This document shows, one piece after another, positions 7,257 to 15,715 of a DNA stretch of 34,817 nucleotides. The stretch is from the NCBI GenBank assembly GCA_934178345.1, contig CAKPQG010000024.1:1-34817 (forward strand), written 5' to 3'. The number at the start of each line of letters is the position of its first letter. Position 1 is the first letter of the stretch. Below the pieces are notes generated by a model. The model saw only the letters and a program-made list of their open reading frames with translations, was not told where the DNA came from and made no database searches. This DNA comes from an uncultured Dialister sp. Lineage in GTDB: Bacteria; Bacillota; Negativicutes; Veillonellales; Dialisteraceae. The position numbers and the translations under genes were made by a program.

Positions 7257-8408
7257 ATGCGTCGCTGGATCATGCATGTCGATATGGACGCTTTTTTTGC
7301 GTCCGTCGAGCAGCGGGACGACCCCGCGCTCCAAGGCAAGCCCGTCATCGTCGGCGGGAAGAGCCGCCGGAGCGTCGTCGCGACCGCGTCCTACGAAGCC
7401 CGCGCCTTTGGCGTGCATTCGGCGATGCCGCTCTCGCAGGCGAAGCGCCTCTGCCCCCATGGCTGCTTCGTCGCGCCGCGTTTCGAAGCGTACCGTGAGG
7501 CGTCGGATGCGATCCATCAGGTCATGCTCCACTACGCGGACGCCTACGAGCCGATTTCCCTGGACGAAGCCTTCCTCGACATCTCCGGCATGGGAACCCA
7601 GTATCCGACGCTGGGCGCGATCGGGCGCGCCATCAAAGAGGAAATCCGTTCCGCCGTGCATCTCACAGCCTCGGTCGGCATCGCGCCGAATAAATTCCTT
7701 GCCAAGATGGCGAGTGACATGAAAAAGCCGGACGGCCTCTGCATCATCCCCTACGGCAGAGAACGGGAAGTCCTCGCGCCCCTTCCCGTGCGCCGTCTTT
7801 GGGGCGTGGGCGAGGTGACGGAGAAAAAACTTCTCGCGGCCGGATTCCGTACCATCGCTGACATCCAAGAAGCACCGCTGGAAAAGCTATCCGCTCTCCT
7901 TGGCAATCAGGGAACCCTGCTGAAAGACCTTTCCTTTGGCATCGATGAACGCCCTGTCGTTTCTTCCAGGCAGGTGAAATCCATCGGTGATGAATCCACC
8001 TATGAATATGATCTGACCGACCGCCAAAAAATTGATCGGGAAATCGCGATCCACAGCGACATCGTCGCGCAGCGCCTTCGCCGGCACGATCTGGCAGCGC
8101 GCACGATTTCACTCAAGATCCGCTTCGCTTCCTTCAAAACCATCATGCGGAGCCTGTCTCTGGAAGAAGGAACGAATCTGCAGGAAACCATCGACAGTAC
8201 CTGCCAGACCCTGCTTTCCCGCATCCCGCTCACCGAGGGCATCCGCCTCATCGGCGTCACCGCCTCGAACCTCGGCGCGCCGCTATCCATCCCCTCGCTC
8301 TTCTCTGACGCAGAGGACAAGCGCGCCCGCGCCGCCAAAGCGATGGACAGTATCCAGCAAAAATATGGAAGGAAGGCGCTTCAGAAGGGGTTCTGGCTGG
8401 AAGAATAG
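7257..8408 (+). CDS. dinB: DNA polymerase IV (Y-family)
   Basis: The frame is open from 7077, but the ATG at 7257 is preferred because AAAGGAGG lies five to six bases upstream and the protein then starts right at the polymerase fold (383 residues). The catalytic acidic residues are visible: Asp9 in HVDMDAFF and Asp103-Glu104 in SLDEAF. The steric-gate position lies in Phe13-Phe14. The VGIAPNKFLAKMASD segment (palm) and a C-terminal little-finger domain (about 245-355) complete the family layout. It performs error-prone translesion synthesis at stalled forks, usually helped by the sliding clamp; the clamp-binding tail was not identified with certainty. Confidence 0.95.
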   Translation: MRRWIMHVDMDAFFASVEQRDDPALQGKPVIVGGKSRRSVVATASYEARAFGVHSAMPLSQAKRLCPHGCFVAPRFEAYREASDAIHQVMLHYADAYEPISLDEAFLDISGMGTQYPTLGAIGRAIKEEIRSAVHLTASVGIAPNKFLAKMASDMKKPDGLCIIPYGREREVLAPLPVRRLWGVGEVTEKKLLAAGFRTIADIQEAPLEKLSALLGNQGTLLKDLSFGIDERPVVSSRQVKSIGDESTYEYDLTDRQKIDREIAIHSDIVAQRLRRHDLAARTISLKIRFASFKTIMRSLSLEEGTNLQETIDSTCQTLLSRIPLTEGIRLIGVTASNLGAPLSIPSLFSDAEDKRARAAKAMDSIQQKYGRKALQKGFWLEE

Positions 8409-8410
8409 AA

Positions 8411-8481
8411 TTCAGGTTCAAGGTTCAAGGTTCAGGGTTTTGGTGCGGCGCATACCATTTATAGAGCGCCGCGGAGTTTTG
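8411..8481. repeat. Mosaic repeat island 6a
   Basis: GGTTCAA/GGTTCAG heptads start three bases after the dinB stop and lead into a GCGGCGC...GCGCCGC hairpin (8446-8472). With 6b it bounds the 440-base gap 8409-8848. The interior (8482-8704) holds no gene I can support. Confidence 0.85.
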
Positions 8482-8704
8482 AGATTTATATTCACCACGT
8501 GATTTTCCCCCCTTCCCATTGGAAAAGGGAGCAAGGAGGGGAGGAAAACGGGTACGCAGGCAGTCAGCCGCAACACATGAGATTGACTACAATATGTAGC
8601 GAAAGTTTTCCACATTTAGTAATCAGTCCCTTATGTAGCAAAAAGCGAACTGCTCATCTGTCGACCTATCCCCCGCCCTGCAATACGCACGAAGCACTAT
8701 CTAA

Positions 8705-8773
8705 ACTCGCGGCGCTTCCATTTTATGATGCGCCGCACCACCGCCCTGAACCCTGAACCCGACAACCCGAACC
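8705..8773. repeat. Mosaic repeat island 6b (inverse of 6a)
   Basis: A GCGGCGC (8708-8715 region)...GCGCCGC hairpin is followed by CCTGAAC heptads, in reverse order and orientation to island 6a. Confidence 0.85.
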
Positions 8774-8848
8774 CTCTTCCCTCTTCCCCCTTCCTTCATG
8801 CGCTATAATGAAAGTATCCCTATCATTTTCAAGAAAAGAGGTCTTACT

Positions 8849-9985
8849 ATGGTCAATACAGAACGAATGAAACGCACCTTCACCGAGCTCGTCTCGATGT
8901 ATGCGCCGAGCAAAGGCGAGCGCGAGGTCTGCGAATATTTGAAGAAGAAGCTGAAAAGCCTCGGCGCTTCGAAAGTCATCGAAGACAATGACGGCTCCGT
9001 CAATGGCGGGAACTGCGGCAATCTCATCGCCGTCTGGAACGGCAATGCCCCGGGCCTTCCCTCCATCGCGCTCACCGCGCACATGGACTGCGTCGAATGC
9101 TGTCAGGGCATCGAGCCCGTCCTCGAAGACGGCGTCTTCACTTCGAAAGGCGACACCATCCTGGGCGGCGATGACAAGGCCGGCGTGACCGCGATCCTGG
9201 AAGGCATCGCTCTCATGAAGGAGATGTACATCCCGCACGGCAAGATCACCGTCATTTTCACGGTGCAGGAGGAAATCGGCCTCTTCGGCTCCAAGTACAT
9301 CGAAGAAAAATATATCCAGGGCATCGACTTCGGCTACGTACTGGATGCCGACGGCCCTGCCGGCTCTCTCTATAATGCCGGCCCGTCCCAGTACCAGCTT
9401 TCCTTCACCTTGAAAGGTGTCGCAGCGCATGCCGGCATGGCGCCGGAAAAGGGAACGAATGCGATCGCCATGGCAGCTGAGGCGATCGCGCACTGCCCGA
9501 CAGGACGCATCGATGAGGAAACCACCTGCAACATCGGCACCATCACCGGCGGCACTGCGACGAACATCGTCCCGGATGCCTGCGTCGTGCGCGCAGAGGC
9601 CAGAAGCCGCGACCCCAAGAAGCTGGAAGCCCTCGTCGATACGATGGTCCATGCCTTCGAAACGGCGGCAAAGAAATTCCCCGAAGGCTCTCTGTCTGTT
9701 CACAAGGAGAAATCATATGACGCCTTCCTCGTCAAAGAGAGCGATCCCGCGCTGAAACTCTTCAAAAAAGCCGCCTCCTCCATGGGCAAGACCATGACCG
9801 TCGCAAAGAGTGGCGGCGGCAGCGATGCAAACTGGTTTGGCACCAAAGGCTTCCCCGCTGTCCTGGTCGGCGTCGGCATGACAGACTTCCATACCAGCCG
9901 TGAAAGCCTCAAGGAGCAGGAACTCTACGATGCCGGACTTCTCGTGTACAAGCTCATCGAGGAAGAAAGCCATCTGGGAGAATAA
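8849..9985 (+). CDS. M20 family metallopeptidase (peptidase T-like)
   Basis: The ATG at 8849, behind AAGAGGT, gives 378 residues, close to the usual length of PepT-like M20/M25 peptidases. Zinc-binding and catalytic residues can be seen in the expected order. They are His78 and Asp80 in TAHMD, Asp108 or Asp109 in GGDDKAG, and the catalytic Glu141-Glu142 in VQEEIGLFG. Next come an Asp in VLDADGPAG (166 or 168) and a late His in MTDFHTSRE. The middle portion (about 180-290) is the dimerisation lid. It probably removes N-terminal residues from small peptides in the cytoplasm; the exact substrate is unknown. It is a single gene bounded by repeat islands. Confidence 0.88.
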   Translation: MVNTERMKRTFTELVSMYAPSKGEREVCEYLKKKLKSLGASKVIEDNDGSVNGGNCGNLIAVWNGNAPGLPSIALTAHMDCVECCQGIEPVLEDGVFTSKGDTILGGDDKAGVTAILEGIALMKEMYIPHGKITVIFTVQEEIGLFGSKYIEEKYIQGIDFGYVLDADGPAGSLYNAGPSQYQLSFTLKGVAAHAGMAPEKGTNAIAMAAEAIAHCPTGRIDEETTCNIGTITGGTATNIVPDACVVRAEARSRDPKKLEALVDTMVHAFETAAKKFPEGSLSVHKEKSYDAFLVKESDPALKLFKKAASSMGKTMTVAKSGGGSDANWFGTKGFPAVLVGVGMTDFHTSRESLKEQELYDAGLLVYKLIEEESHLGE

Positions 9986-10004
9986 TTCCGGCGAAGCCGG
10001 AATT
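9984..10004 (+). other. Hairpin directly after the peptidase stop
   Basis: TTCCGGC (9986-9992) pairs with GCCGGAA (9996-10002) around GAA. No T run follows, so it may protect the mRNA 3' end rather than terminate. Confidence 0.4.
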
Positions 10005-10005
10005 A

Positions 10006-10376
10006 GGTTCAAGGTTCAGGTTGGCGGGTTCAGGGTTCGTTCGAAATGACGACACGAGAAAGATGCTTTCCCGTCCCCCTCACCCCCTGAAGTTTGAAGG
10101 CGGGGATGAGTAGCCAGGGATTGAAAACAAGCGGTGATCGAAATAGCGCAATTGGCACACTGACCGTTCTGCAAGGAAGATCTCTCGACTACGCTCGAGA
10201 TGACGCCGTCGCGCGAAGCGCTATCAAAACTCCGCGGCGCTTCCATATTTTTATGCGCCGCACCACCACTCCTCACTCCTCATTCCTCACTCCTAACTAG
10301 AGAGTAGAACTTTCACCCGCAATCAAAGGGCGATACGCCCCACGGGCTAACCCCGAACCCTGAACCCTGAACCCAA
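10006..10376. repeat. Mosaic repeat island 7
   Basis: Forward GGTTCAG heptads (10014-10039) begin the island. A CTCGACTACGCTCGAGATGAC element (10187-10206) follows, then a GCGGCGC...GCGCCGC hairpin (10234-10262) and ACTCCTC heptads. The block AGAACTTTCACCCGCAATCAA next to CCCCACGGGCTAACCC comes next, then reverse-complement GAACCCT heptads to 10376. It fills the 442-base gap 9986-10427. No gene is supported. Confidence 0.8.
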
Positions 10377-10380
10377 CAAC

Positions 10381-10418
10381 AAAAGCCCATCCGGCTCTTA
10401 TGAGCCAGATGGGCTTTT
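10381..10418 (-). terminator. Rho-independent terminator of ppsR
   Basis: AAAAGCCCATC pairs with GATGGGCTTTT, and an inner GGCTC/GAGCC stem closes around TTAT. The minus-strand transcript ends in a T run. It lies 10 bases past the ppsR stop. Confidence 0.9.
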
Positions 10419-10427
10419 GTTGTTTCC

Positions 10428-11255
10428 TTAATATTTATCTCCGTACAGTTCCTTATTTCTCTGTACGATCGCCATGATGCGGCTGGCGGTTTCTTCGATG
10501 GCCTTGTTCGACACATCAAGGACCTGGCAGTGGAGCTGGCGCATGATTTCCTTCGCGTAGGACAATTCATCTTCGATGCGGGCAATGTCTGTGTAGTTCG
10601 CCGTTCCGGAGAAGCCGAGCGCTTTCATGCGTTCGCTGCGGATGGTATTCAGCTTGTACGGATCGATGATGAGACCGATGATGCGATAGGGCGGCACCTG
10701 AAAGATTTCTTCCGGCAGCGGCACTTCCGGCACGAGCGGAAGGTTGGCCACCTTGAATTTTTTGTGCGCCATGTACATGGAGAGCGGCGTCTTCGATGTA
10801 CGGGATACCCCGATCAGGACGACGTCGGCCTTCTTGAAGCCGGCCGGATTCTTGCCGTCATCGTACTTCACGGCGAATTCAATGGCTTCGACCTTCTTGA
10901 AGTATTCTTCATCGAGCTTGTGGATGATGCCCGGCTTCATACGGGGCTTCGTCTCGGAAATGGTCTGCACCATGTCCATCATCGGTCCTAAGATGTCGAC
11001 GTACTTCACATGGTTCGCTTCTGCGATGCGCTCGAAATGCGCGCGAAGCTCCGGGCTGACTAAGGTATGGCAGACAACAGCACCATGCTCTGCGGCTTCT
11101 TCGATGACCTTCTGGATCTGTTCTGCGTGACGGATGAAGGGCACGCGCACAACGTCGATGTCTTCATCAAACTGGCTGATGGTCGCCTTGGCGACGCTTT
11201 CCGCGGTTTCTCCCAGAGAGTCGGAAACCACGTACACTTCTGGTATTTTGGACAA
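10428..11255 (-). CDS. ppsR: PEP synthase regulatory protein (bifunctional kinase/pyrophosphorylase)
   Basis: The 275-residue protein matches the DUF299/PpsR family. An N-terminal VVSDSLGETAES (9-20) and a P-loop-like GVSRTSKT (149-156), followed by PLSMYMAHKKFKVAN, are the family signatures. The enzyme inactivates PEP synthase or pyruvate phosphate dikinase by ADP-dependent phosphorylation of the Thr beside the catalytic His, and reverses this with phosphate. A PEP synthase with that Thr-x-His site is encoded in the same region, so it is the likely partner. A TTG start at 11255 is chosen, with AAAGGAGG eight bases upstream. In Bacillus the homologue lies next to ccpN; here a MITE and repeats intervene. 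Confidence 0.93.
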   Translation of the reverse strand: MSKIPEVYVVSDSLGETAESVAKATISQFDEDIDVVRVPFIRHAEQIQKVIEEAAEHGAVVCHTLVSPELRAHFERIAEANHVKYVDILGPMMDMVQTISETKPRMKPGIIHKLDEEYFKKVEAIEFAVKYDDGKNPAGFKKADVVLIGVSRTSKTPLSMYMAHKKFKVANLPLVPEVPLPEEIFQVPPYRIIGLIIDPYKLNTIRSERMKALGFSGTANYTDIARIEDELSYAKEIMRQLHCQVLDVSNKAIEETASRIMAIVQRNKELYGDKY

Positions 11256-11300
11256 AAGGATGACCTCCTTTGGTATTGATTGGAAATGGGATTAGGATTT

Positions 11301-11375
11301 TGGGTTCAGGGTTCAGGTTGACGGGTTCAGGGTTGTGGTGCGGCGCATCAAATCATAGAAGCGCCGCGGAGTTTT
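11301..11375. repeat. Mosaic repeat island 8a
   Basis: GGTTCAG heptads (11301-11333) lead into TGGTGCGGCGC...GCGCCGCGG (to 11371) and then a GCGCTTCGCGCGTATCCGTTGCC segment. That segment carries the MITE insertion point at 11409-11415. Confidence 0.85.
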
Positions 11376-11408
11376 GATAGCGCTTCGCGCGTATCCGTTG
11401 CCTTCCCC

Positions 11409-11734
11409 ATTGGGGTAATGCTATTAAGTTAAGCGGCAGAACGATCTTGGCTCCCCATCGGGGAGCTGCCCGAAGGGCTTGTGCAAGCGAACTGGATTTT
11501 TAGGAGCGAAGCAACGCGAAAATCCAGTGAGACACCATTTCGAGCGAAGCGAGATGAGGGGGCTACGTAGCGGTATTGCATGAAAATGTTGGAATAGCGA
11601 TAGCATCGGACTATTGGGCATAGCACACTATACCGCTAGCATGCCCCTATTGCCTTCGGCACTTCCCCCGAAGGGGGAAGCAAGTCGCTACGTCGCTATC
11701 AAATTCCTTAACTTAATAGCATTACCTATTGGGG
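11409..11734. mobile_element. Miniature inverted-repeat element (MITE) with target-site duplication
   Basis: Perfect 20-base terminal inverted repeats lie at 11414-11433 and 11707-11726, and a direct repeat ATTGGGG flanks them (11409-11415 and 11728-11734). The element proper is about 312-314 bases. It contains no transposase frame but has several inner hairpins, such as CTGGATTTTT/AAAATCCAG and ACTTCCCCC/GGGGGAAG. It sits in a CCTTCCCC-GGGGAAGG palindrome whose uninterrupted homologue is seen at about 33209-33228 on the other strand. It would be moved in trans by an unlinked transposase. The exact ends are ambiguous by two bases because the repeat and duplication share GG. Confidence 0.82.
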
Positions 11735-11804
11735 AAGGCAGGCTAAACGGAACGATACGGCGCGCCCTTTCTCCAAGGGAGGTACTACGCAAAAAGGACA
11801 AATC

Positions 11805-11835
11805 CCCGAACCCTGAACCCTGAACCCTGAACCCA
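11805..11835. repeat. Repeat island 8b (CCTGAAC heptads)
   Basis: Four reverse-complement GGTTCAG heptads end the 590-base gap 11256-11845, mirroring island 8a across the MITE. The rest of the gap outside 8a, the MITE and 8b shows no gene. Confidence 0.85.
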
Positions 11836-11845
11836 ACAACCTCAA

Positions 11846-12478
11846 TTATCTCTTCTTCGTTCCGAGATCAAGGAAGAGACGGGTGATATTGGTCTTGGAG
11901 ATGCGGCCCATGAGCTTGAATTTCTTCTCGCCTTCGACATCCTGAAAGATGCCGACAGGCAGACAGTCGATCTCATAGTCGATGAGCTTTTGGGCAACGG
12001 ATACCATGTCTTCGTCCGGTTCCGCGAAGATCATCTTCGAGCGGGAGGTCATGACCATGGAGATCGGCACTTTGGTCAGATTTTCACGGCCCATGGCAGT
12101 CTTCAGCAGGTCTTTTCTGGATACTACGCCCATGACGTCATCGGGTTTCCCTACGAAAAGGGTCCCGATGTCTTCCGTGAAGAGAAGGACAGCGGCATCG
12201 TAGGCATTCGATTCTGCACTGACCAGAACAGGTCTGGACATGCAGGCCTCTGCGGTGCAGGAACGGATTTCTGCCGCAGCCGGATCCTCTCCTCCTCCCA
12301 GGTAGTAGTAGCCCAGTCTCCGTCTGGCGGCGATCACTTCTCCCGAGAGAAGCACCGCCAGGTCTCCTCGCAGGGCGCTTCGTGTCACATGGAGACGCTC
12401 AGCGATCATTTCACCTGTGATCGGCCCGTTTTCCCGCACAATGCGGGTGATTTCTTTTTGGCGGCTGGTCAGCTGCAT
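11846..12478 (-). CDS. ccpN: HTH-CBS transcriptional regulator, CcpN-like
   Basis: The 210-residue protein has an N-terminal winged helix-turn-helix (about 1-60, with GPITGEMIAERLHVTRSALRG as the recognition region). Two CBS domains follow (about 75-135 and 140-205). This layout matches CcpN, the Bacillus repressor of gluconeogenic genes, whose CBS domains sense adenine nucleotides. It lies between ppsA and ppsR on the same strand, fitting a role in controlling PEP synthesis. The distance to the ppsA stop is 214 bases, with no strong terminator, so read-through from ppsA is possible. The ATG follows AAGGAAG. The symbol is by analogy; operators were not proven. Confidence 0.85.
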   Translation of the reverse strand: MQLTSRQKEITRIVRENGPITGEMIAERLHVTRSALRGDLAVLLSGEVIAARRRLGYYYLGGGEDPAAAEIRSCTAEACMSRPVLVSAESNAYDAAVLLFTEDIGTLFVGKPDDVMGVVSRKDLLKTAMGRENLTKVPISMVMTSRSKMIFAEPDEDMVSVAQKLIDYEIDCLPVGIFQDVEGEKKFKLMGRISKTNITRLFLDLGTKKR

Positions 12479-12692
12479 AATTTGCTTCCTTTTTTGTATT
12501 GACAGGAAACCGGGACTGCTCGAAAACAGCCCCGGTCACCGGAATTTTTCAGTTCAAAGCTCTCGCCTGATGGGGAGAAAAGTCTTTTGGCCGCTTCCTT
12601 AACAGCATGACCCGAGAAGGGGAGCCAAGGTGTCAGCCACTTTACTTCACTGCCCAACGGGCAGGCGAAACGCTTTCAGGCAGCGCCAGGGA

Positions 12693-15083
12693 TTACCAGG
12701 TGTAGTCTTCGGTATCTTTGATTCCTCTGCCGGTAGCTGCATCGAGCATCAGTCTCTGTTCGATGCGAGCGACATTTCTCTTGGTGGCTTTGACCATATC
12801 CGGGTTGACGGATACATAGTCGATACCGCTCTTGACGAGGAATTCGGTGAAGTCTGGGTATACGGATGGAGCCTGGCCGCAGATGGAGACAGTCTTGCCG
12901 TCTTTGTGTGCGGTTTCGATCAGGTGGCGGACAGCTCTCTTGATCGCGAGGTTTCTTTCATCGAAGAGGGCGGAAACGGTATCATTGTTTCTGTCGCAGC
13001 CGAGTACCAGCATGGTGAGGTCGTTGGAGCCGATGGAGTAGCCGTCAACGAATTCATTGAATTTATCAGCCAGAATGATGTTGGCCGGGATTTCTGCCAT
13101 GAGGAAGAGCTTGAAGTCCGGACCTCTTTCCAGACCTTCTTCCTTCATGATGGTGGTGACCTTGCGTGCTTCATCGACGGTTCTGCAGAACGGGATCATG
13201 CAGTTCAGGTTCTTCAGGCCGAATTCTTCACGGACTTTCTTGACAGCCTTGAGTTCCAGACGGAATGCGTCGGTGTAGGTTGGATCGTAGTAACGGGAAG
13301 CCCCTCTCCAGCCGAGCAGGTCAGCCGGTTCTACCGGTTCATACTTGTCGCCGCCCTTGAGGTTTCTGTATTCGCCGGACTTGAAGTCGGAGAAGCGGAG
13401 AACAACCGGACGCGGAGCGAGTGCGCGGCAGACTTTGGAAATGCCTTCAGCGAGCATGTCGATGACTTTTTCCGGTTTGCCCTGTTCGATGAGGTAGAGC
13501 GGATGTTCATGGATGAAGGTGGTCCAGATGAATTCTTCACGCATGAGGCCGATGCCGTCGCATGGGAGGCTTGCATATTTATCAGCGAGATCCGGATCGC
13601 CAAGGTTCATCATGACGCCGGTGCCGGTCGGTGCGAAGTATTCTGCGACTACGGTCTGAGCAGCGCCCTGTGCCTGCTGCGGTTCTTCCTTCTTCACGAG
13701 GTCAGCGACAATGCCGTCATAAACGACGCCGTTCTGTGCATCGATGGTGATGTCCTGTCCAGATTTCAATACTTTGGTCGCTTCTACGCTGCGGCTCTTG
13801 GTGCCGACAACGCATGGGATGCCGAGTTCGCGGGAAACGATGGAAGCGTGGCAGGTCATGCCGCCAGCATCGGTGACGATCGCGATGGCTTTCTTCATCG
13901 CCGGTACCCAGTCCGGGGAGGTCATCGTGGTGACGAGGACTTCGCCTTCCTGGAATTCGTTGATATCTTTCGGGTCGGTGATGACGTGGCATTTGCCTGC
14001 TGCCATTCCCGGGCTGGCCGGAAGACCTTTGACGAGTACTTTGTGATCGGTGGTCAGTTTCACTTCATTGCCTGCTTTCTTTTCTTTATTCTTCTTGGAC
14101 CAAACGGTTTCCGGACGAGCCTGGAGAATCCAGACGCGGTTCTGGTGGTCGACAGCCCATTCCATATCCATGTAGCAGCCATAGTGCTTTTCGATGGCTT
14201 TCGCATAGGTAGCGAGCTGGACGACCTGTTCATCGGTGAGAGCCTGCGCCTTGGCGAGGTCTTCCGGTACTTTTCTTTCTTCTACATCGCCGCCCGGTTT
14301 ACGAACGAGTTCGATGGCTTTTTCATTGATGTGGCGGGAAGCAATGGTGAGGTCTTCCTTGTTGATGATGAAGTTATCCGGGGTGACAGTGCCCTGTACG
14401 ACGTATTCGCCGAGGCCCCAGGAGCCTTCGATCATGATGGACTTGTCATCGCCGTTGGCAATGTTCACGGTGAACATGACGCCTGCGACTTTGGAGTCAG
14501 CCATCATCTGGACAGCAGCGGAGAGAGCGACGTTTTCATGGTCGAAATTCTTCTTCGCTCTGTAGTATACCGCACGGTCGGTGAAGGTGGATGCGTAGCA
14601 TTCCTTGACCTTACGAATGACCATATCACGGCCGGTGACATTCAGGTAGGTGTCCTGCTGTCCTGCGAAGGAAGCATCCGGCAGATCTTCTGCGGTAGCA
14701 GAGGAACGAACGGCTACATATGGGTTTTCTTCGTTGACTTTCTTGGAGAGTTCTTCGTAAGCATCGCCGATCGCGGTAGCGAGGTCTTCCGGCATTTCAG
14801 CGGAAACAATGCTTTCGCGAATCTTAGTGCATACTTCATGGAGTTCGACAGAGTCTTCTACATCGGAAAGCCCCTGCAGCAGTTCGTGGATCTTTTTGTT
14901 CTGCCCGGTGACGTCCATGAAATAACGGTAAGCATGAGCTGTCGTCGCGTAGCCGTATGGTACCGGCACGCCAGTCGAGGTTGTCAGTTCACCCAGAGAA
15001 GAAGATTTCCCTCCGACCAGATTGACATCTTTTCTGTGCAGTTCATCAAACCACAATACATAAGCATTCTCTCTTGCGTCCAT
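12693..15083 (-). CDS. ppsA: Phosphoenolpyruvate synthase
   Basis: The 796-residue protein makes PEP from pyruvate and ATP (giving AMP and phosphate), the entry to gluconeogenesis. An N-terminal ATP-grasp domain (about 15-330, with VRSSATAEDLPDASFAGQQ) comes first. A swivelling phosphohistidine domain follows, with GGMTCHASI (His412 catalytic, Thr410 the expected PpsR target). A C-terminal TIM-barrel domain comes last, with GSNDLT and the catalytic Cys in ICGQAPS. Length and order match PpsA rather than pyruvate phosphate dikinase. The second of two adjacent ATGs (15083) has better spacing from AGGAGG than the first (15086). A promoter and a palindrome lie upstream. Confidence 0.95.
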   Translation of the reverse strand: MDARENAYVLWFDELHRKDVNLVGGKSSSLGELTTSTGVPVPYGYATTAHAYRYFMDVTGQNKKIHELLQGLSDVEDSVELHEVCTKIRESIVSAEMPEDLATAIGDAYEELSKKVNEENPYVAVRSSATAEDLPDASFAGQQDTYLNVTGRDMVIRKVKECYASTFTDRAVYYRAKKNFDHENVALSAAVQMMADSKVAGVMFTVNIANGDDKSIMIEGSWGLGEYVVQGTVTPDNFIINKEDLTIASRHINEKAIELVRKPGGDVEERKVPEDLAKAQALTDEQVVQLATYAKAIEKHYGCYMDMEWAVDHQNRVWILQARPETVWSKKNKEKKAGNEVKLTTDHKVLVKGLPASPGMAAGKCHVITDPKDINEFQEGEVLVTTMTSPDWVPAMKKAIAIVTDAGGMTCHASIVSRELGIPCVVGTKSRSVEATKVLKSGQDITIDAQNGVVYDGIVADLVKKEEPQQAQGAAQTVVAEYFAPTGTGVMMNLGDPDLADKYASLPCDGIGLMREEFIWTTFIHEHPLYLIEQGKPEKVIDMLAEGISKVCRALAPRPVVLRFSDFKSGEYRNLKGGDKYEPVEPADLLGWRGASRYYDPTYTDAFRLELKAVKKVREEFGLKNLNCMIPFCRTVDEARKVTTIMKEEGLERGPDFKLFLMAEIPANIILADKFNEFVDGYSIGSNDLTMLVLGCDRNNDTVSALFDERNLAIKRAVRHLIETAHKDGKTVSICGQAPSVYPDFTEFLVKSGIDYVSVNPDMVKATKRNVARIEQRLMLDAATGRGIKDTEDYTW

Positions 15084-15120
15084 CATGTCCTCCTAAACAA
15101 TGAAGATAAGAATCGTTGAC

Positions 15121-15143
15121 TTGAAATGTACACTTAATTTCAA
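15121..15143. promoter_or_regulatory. Palindrome upstream of ppsA, possible operator
   Basis: TTGAAAT and ATTTCAA arms (7 bases each) are separated by 9 bases, just downstream of the predicted -10. This could bind a dimeric repressor; a link to the neighbouring CcpN-like protein is inference only. Confidence 0.4.
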
Positions 15144-15155
15144 ATTGCTTTACTT

Positions 15156-15184
15156 ATAGTATACCTATTTAAAGAAAATGTCAA
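15156..15184 (-). promoter_or_regulatory. Putative ppsA promoter
   Basis: On the minus strand a perfect TTGACA (15184-15179) is followed after 17 bases by TACTAT (15161-15156). A better TATACT match overlaps it at a short spacing of 15. The predicted leader is about 70 bases. Confidence 0.65.
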
Positions 15185-15236
15185 ATGCATAATGTGCAAG
15201 AATGGCATGTTTTCATGAAATAAGGATAGACTTAAA

Positions 15237-15668
15237 TTGGGTTCGGGGTTCAAGGTTCAGGGTTCGGGGTTCGGGGTTCAGGGTTAGCCCATGGGGCGTG
15301 CTGCCCCTTGATTGTGGATGAAAGCTTTGCTCTCTAGTTAGAAGTGAGGAGTTAGGAGTGAGGAGTGGTGGTGCCCGAAGGCGGTATTTAAGTCACCAGT
15401 CACTTGAGGCTCCTAATCCCTAGCCACTAATCCCTAGCTACTAATCATCCCTGCTTTCAAACTTCAGGGTTCAGGGTTCAGGGTTCAGGGTTCAGGGTTC
15501 AGGGTTCAGGGTTGTGGTGGCGGCTTCGCCGCAAATATATATGGGGCGATGCCCGAAAGTGGTATTCAAGTCACCAGTCACTAGTCACTAGTCACTAACC
15601 ACTCCTAACTAGCGAGCAGAGCTTTCATCTGGAATCAAAGGATGCCCCGCCCCACGGGCTCCCCCCCC
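15237..15668. repeat. Large mosaic repeat island 9
   Basis: This is a compound island of about 430 bases. It runs through GGTTCAG/GGTTCGG heptads, a GGTTAGCCCATGGGGCGTGC block with GAAAGCTTTGCTC, and GGAGTGA heptads. Next come GTGCCCGAAGGCGG, a CTAATCC/AGTCACC array, seven or more GGTTCAG units (about 15467-15511), a GGCGGCTTCGCCGC hairpin, GGGGCGATGCCCGAA, AGTCACT heptads, and a final inverse CCCCACGGGCT block. No gene is seen in the gap 15087-15715. Confidence 0.85.
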
Positions 15669-15682
15669 TGAACTATCCCAAC

Positions 15683-15709
15683 AAAAAAGCTCTTCCTTTC
15701 GGAAGAGCT
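15683..15709 (-). terminator. Terminator of the Mrp-like operon
   Basis: AGCTCTTCC (15688-15696) and GGAAGAGCT (15701-15709) form a 9-bp stem with a GAAA tetraloop on the minus strand, followed by six T. It lies seven bases past the last stop codon. Confidence 0.93.
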
Positions 15710-15715
15710 CTTTCT

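Noticed and set aside
12507..12535. Terminator between ppsA and the CcpN-like gene
   Set aside because: A CCGGG...CCCGG hairpin exists but it lies next to the regulator start and has no T run on the minus strand.
12630..15119. An 829-residue open frame on the plus strand
   Set aside because: It lies exactly opposite ppsA, whose motifs and ribosome binding site are clear; the frame is low-complexity (Phe/Asp/Val-rich) with no recognisable domain.
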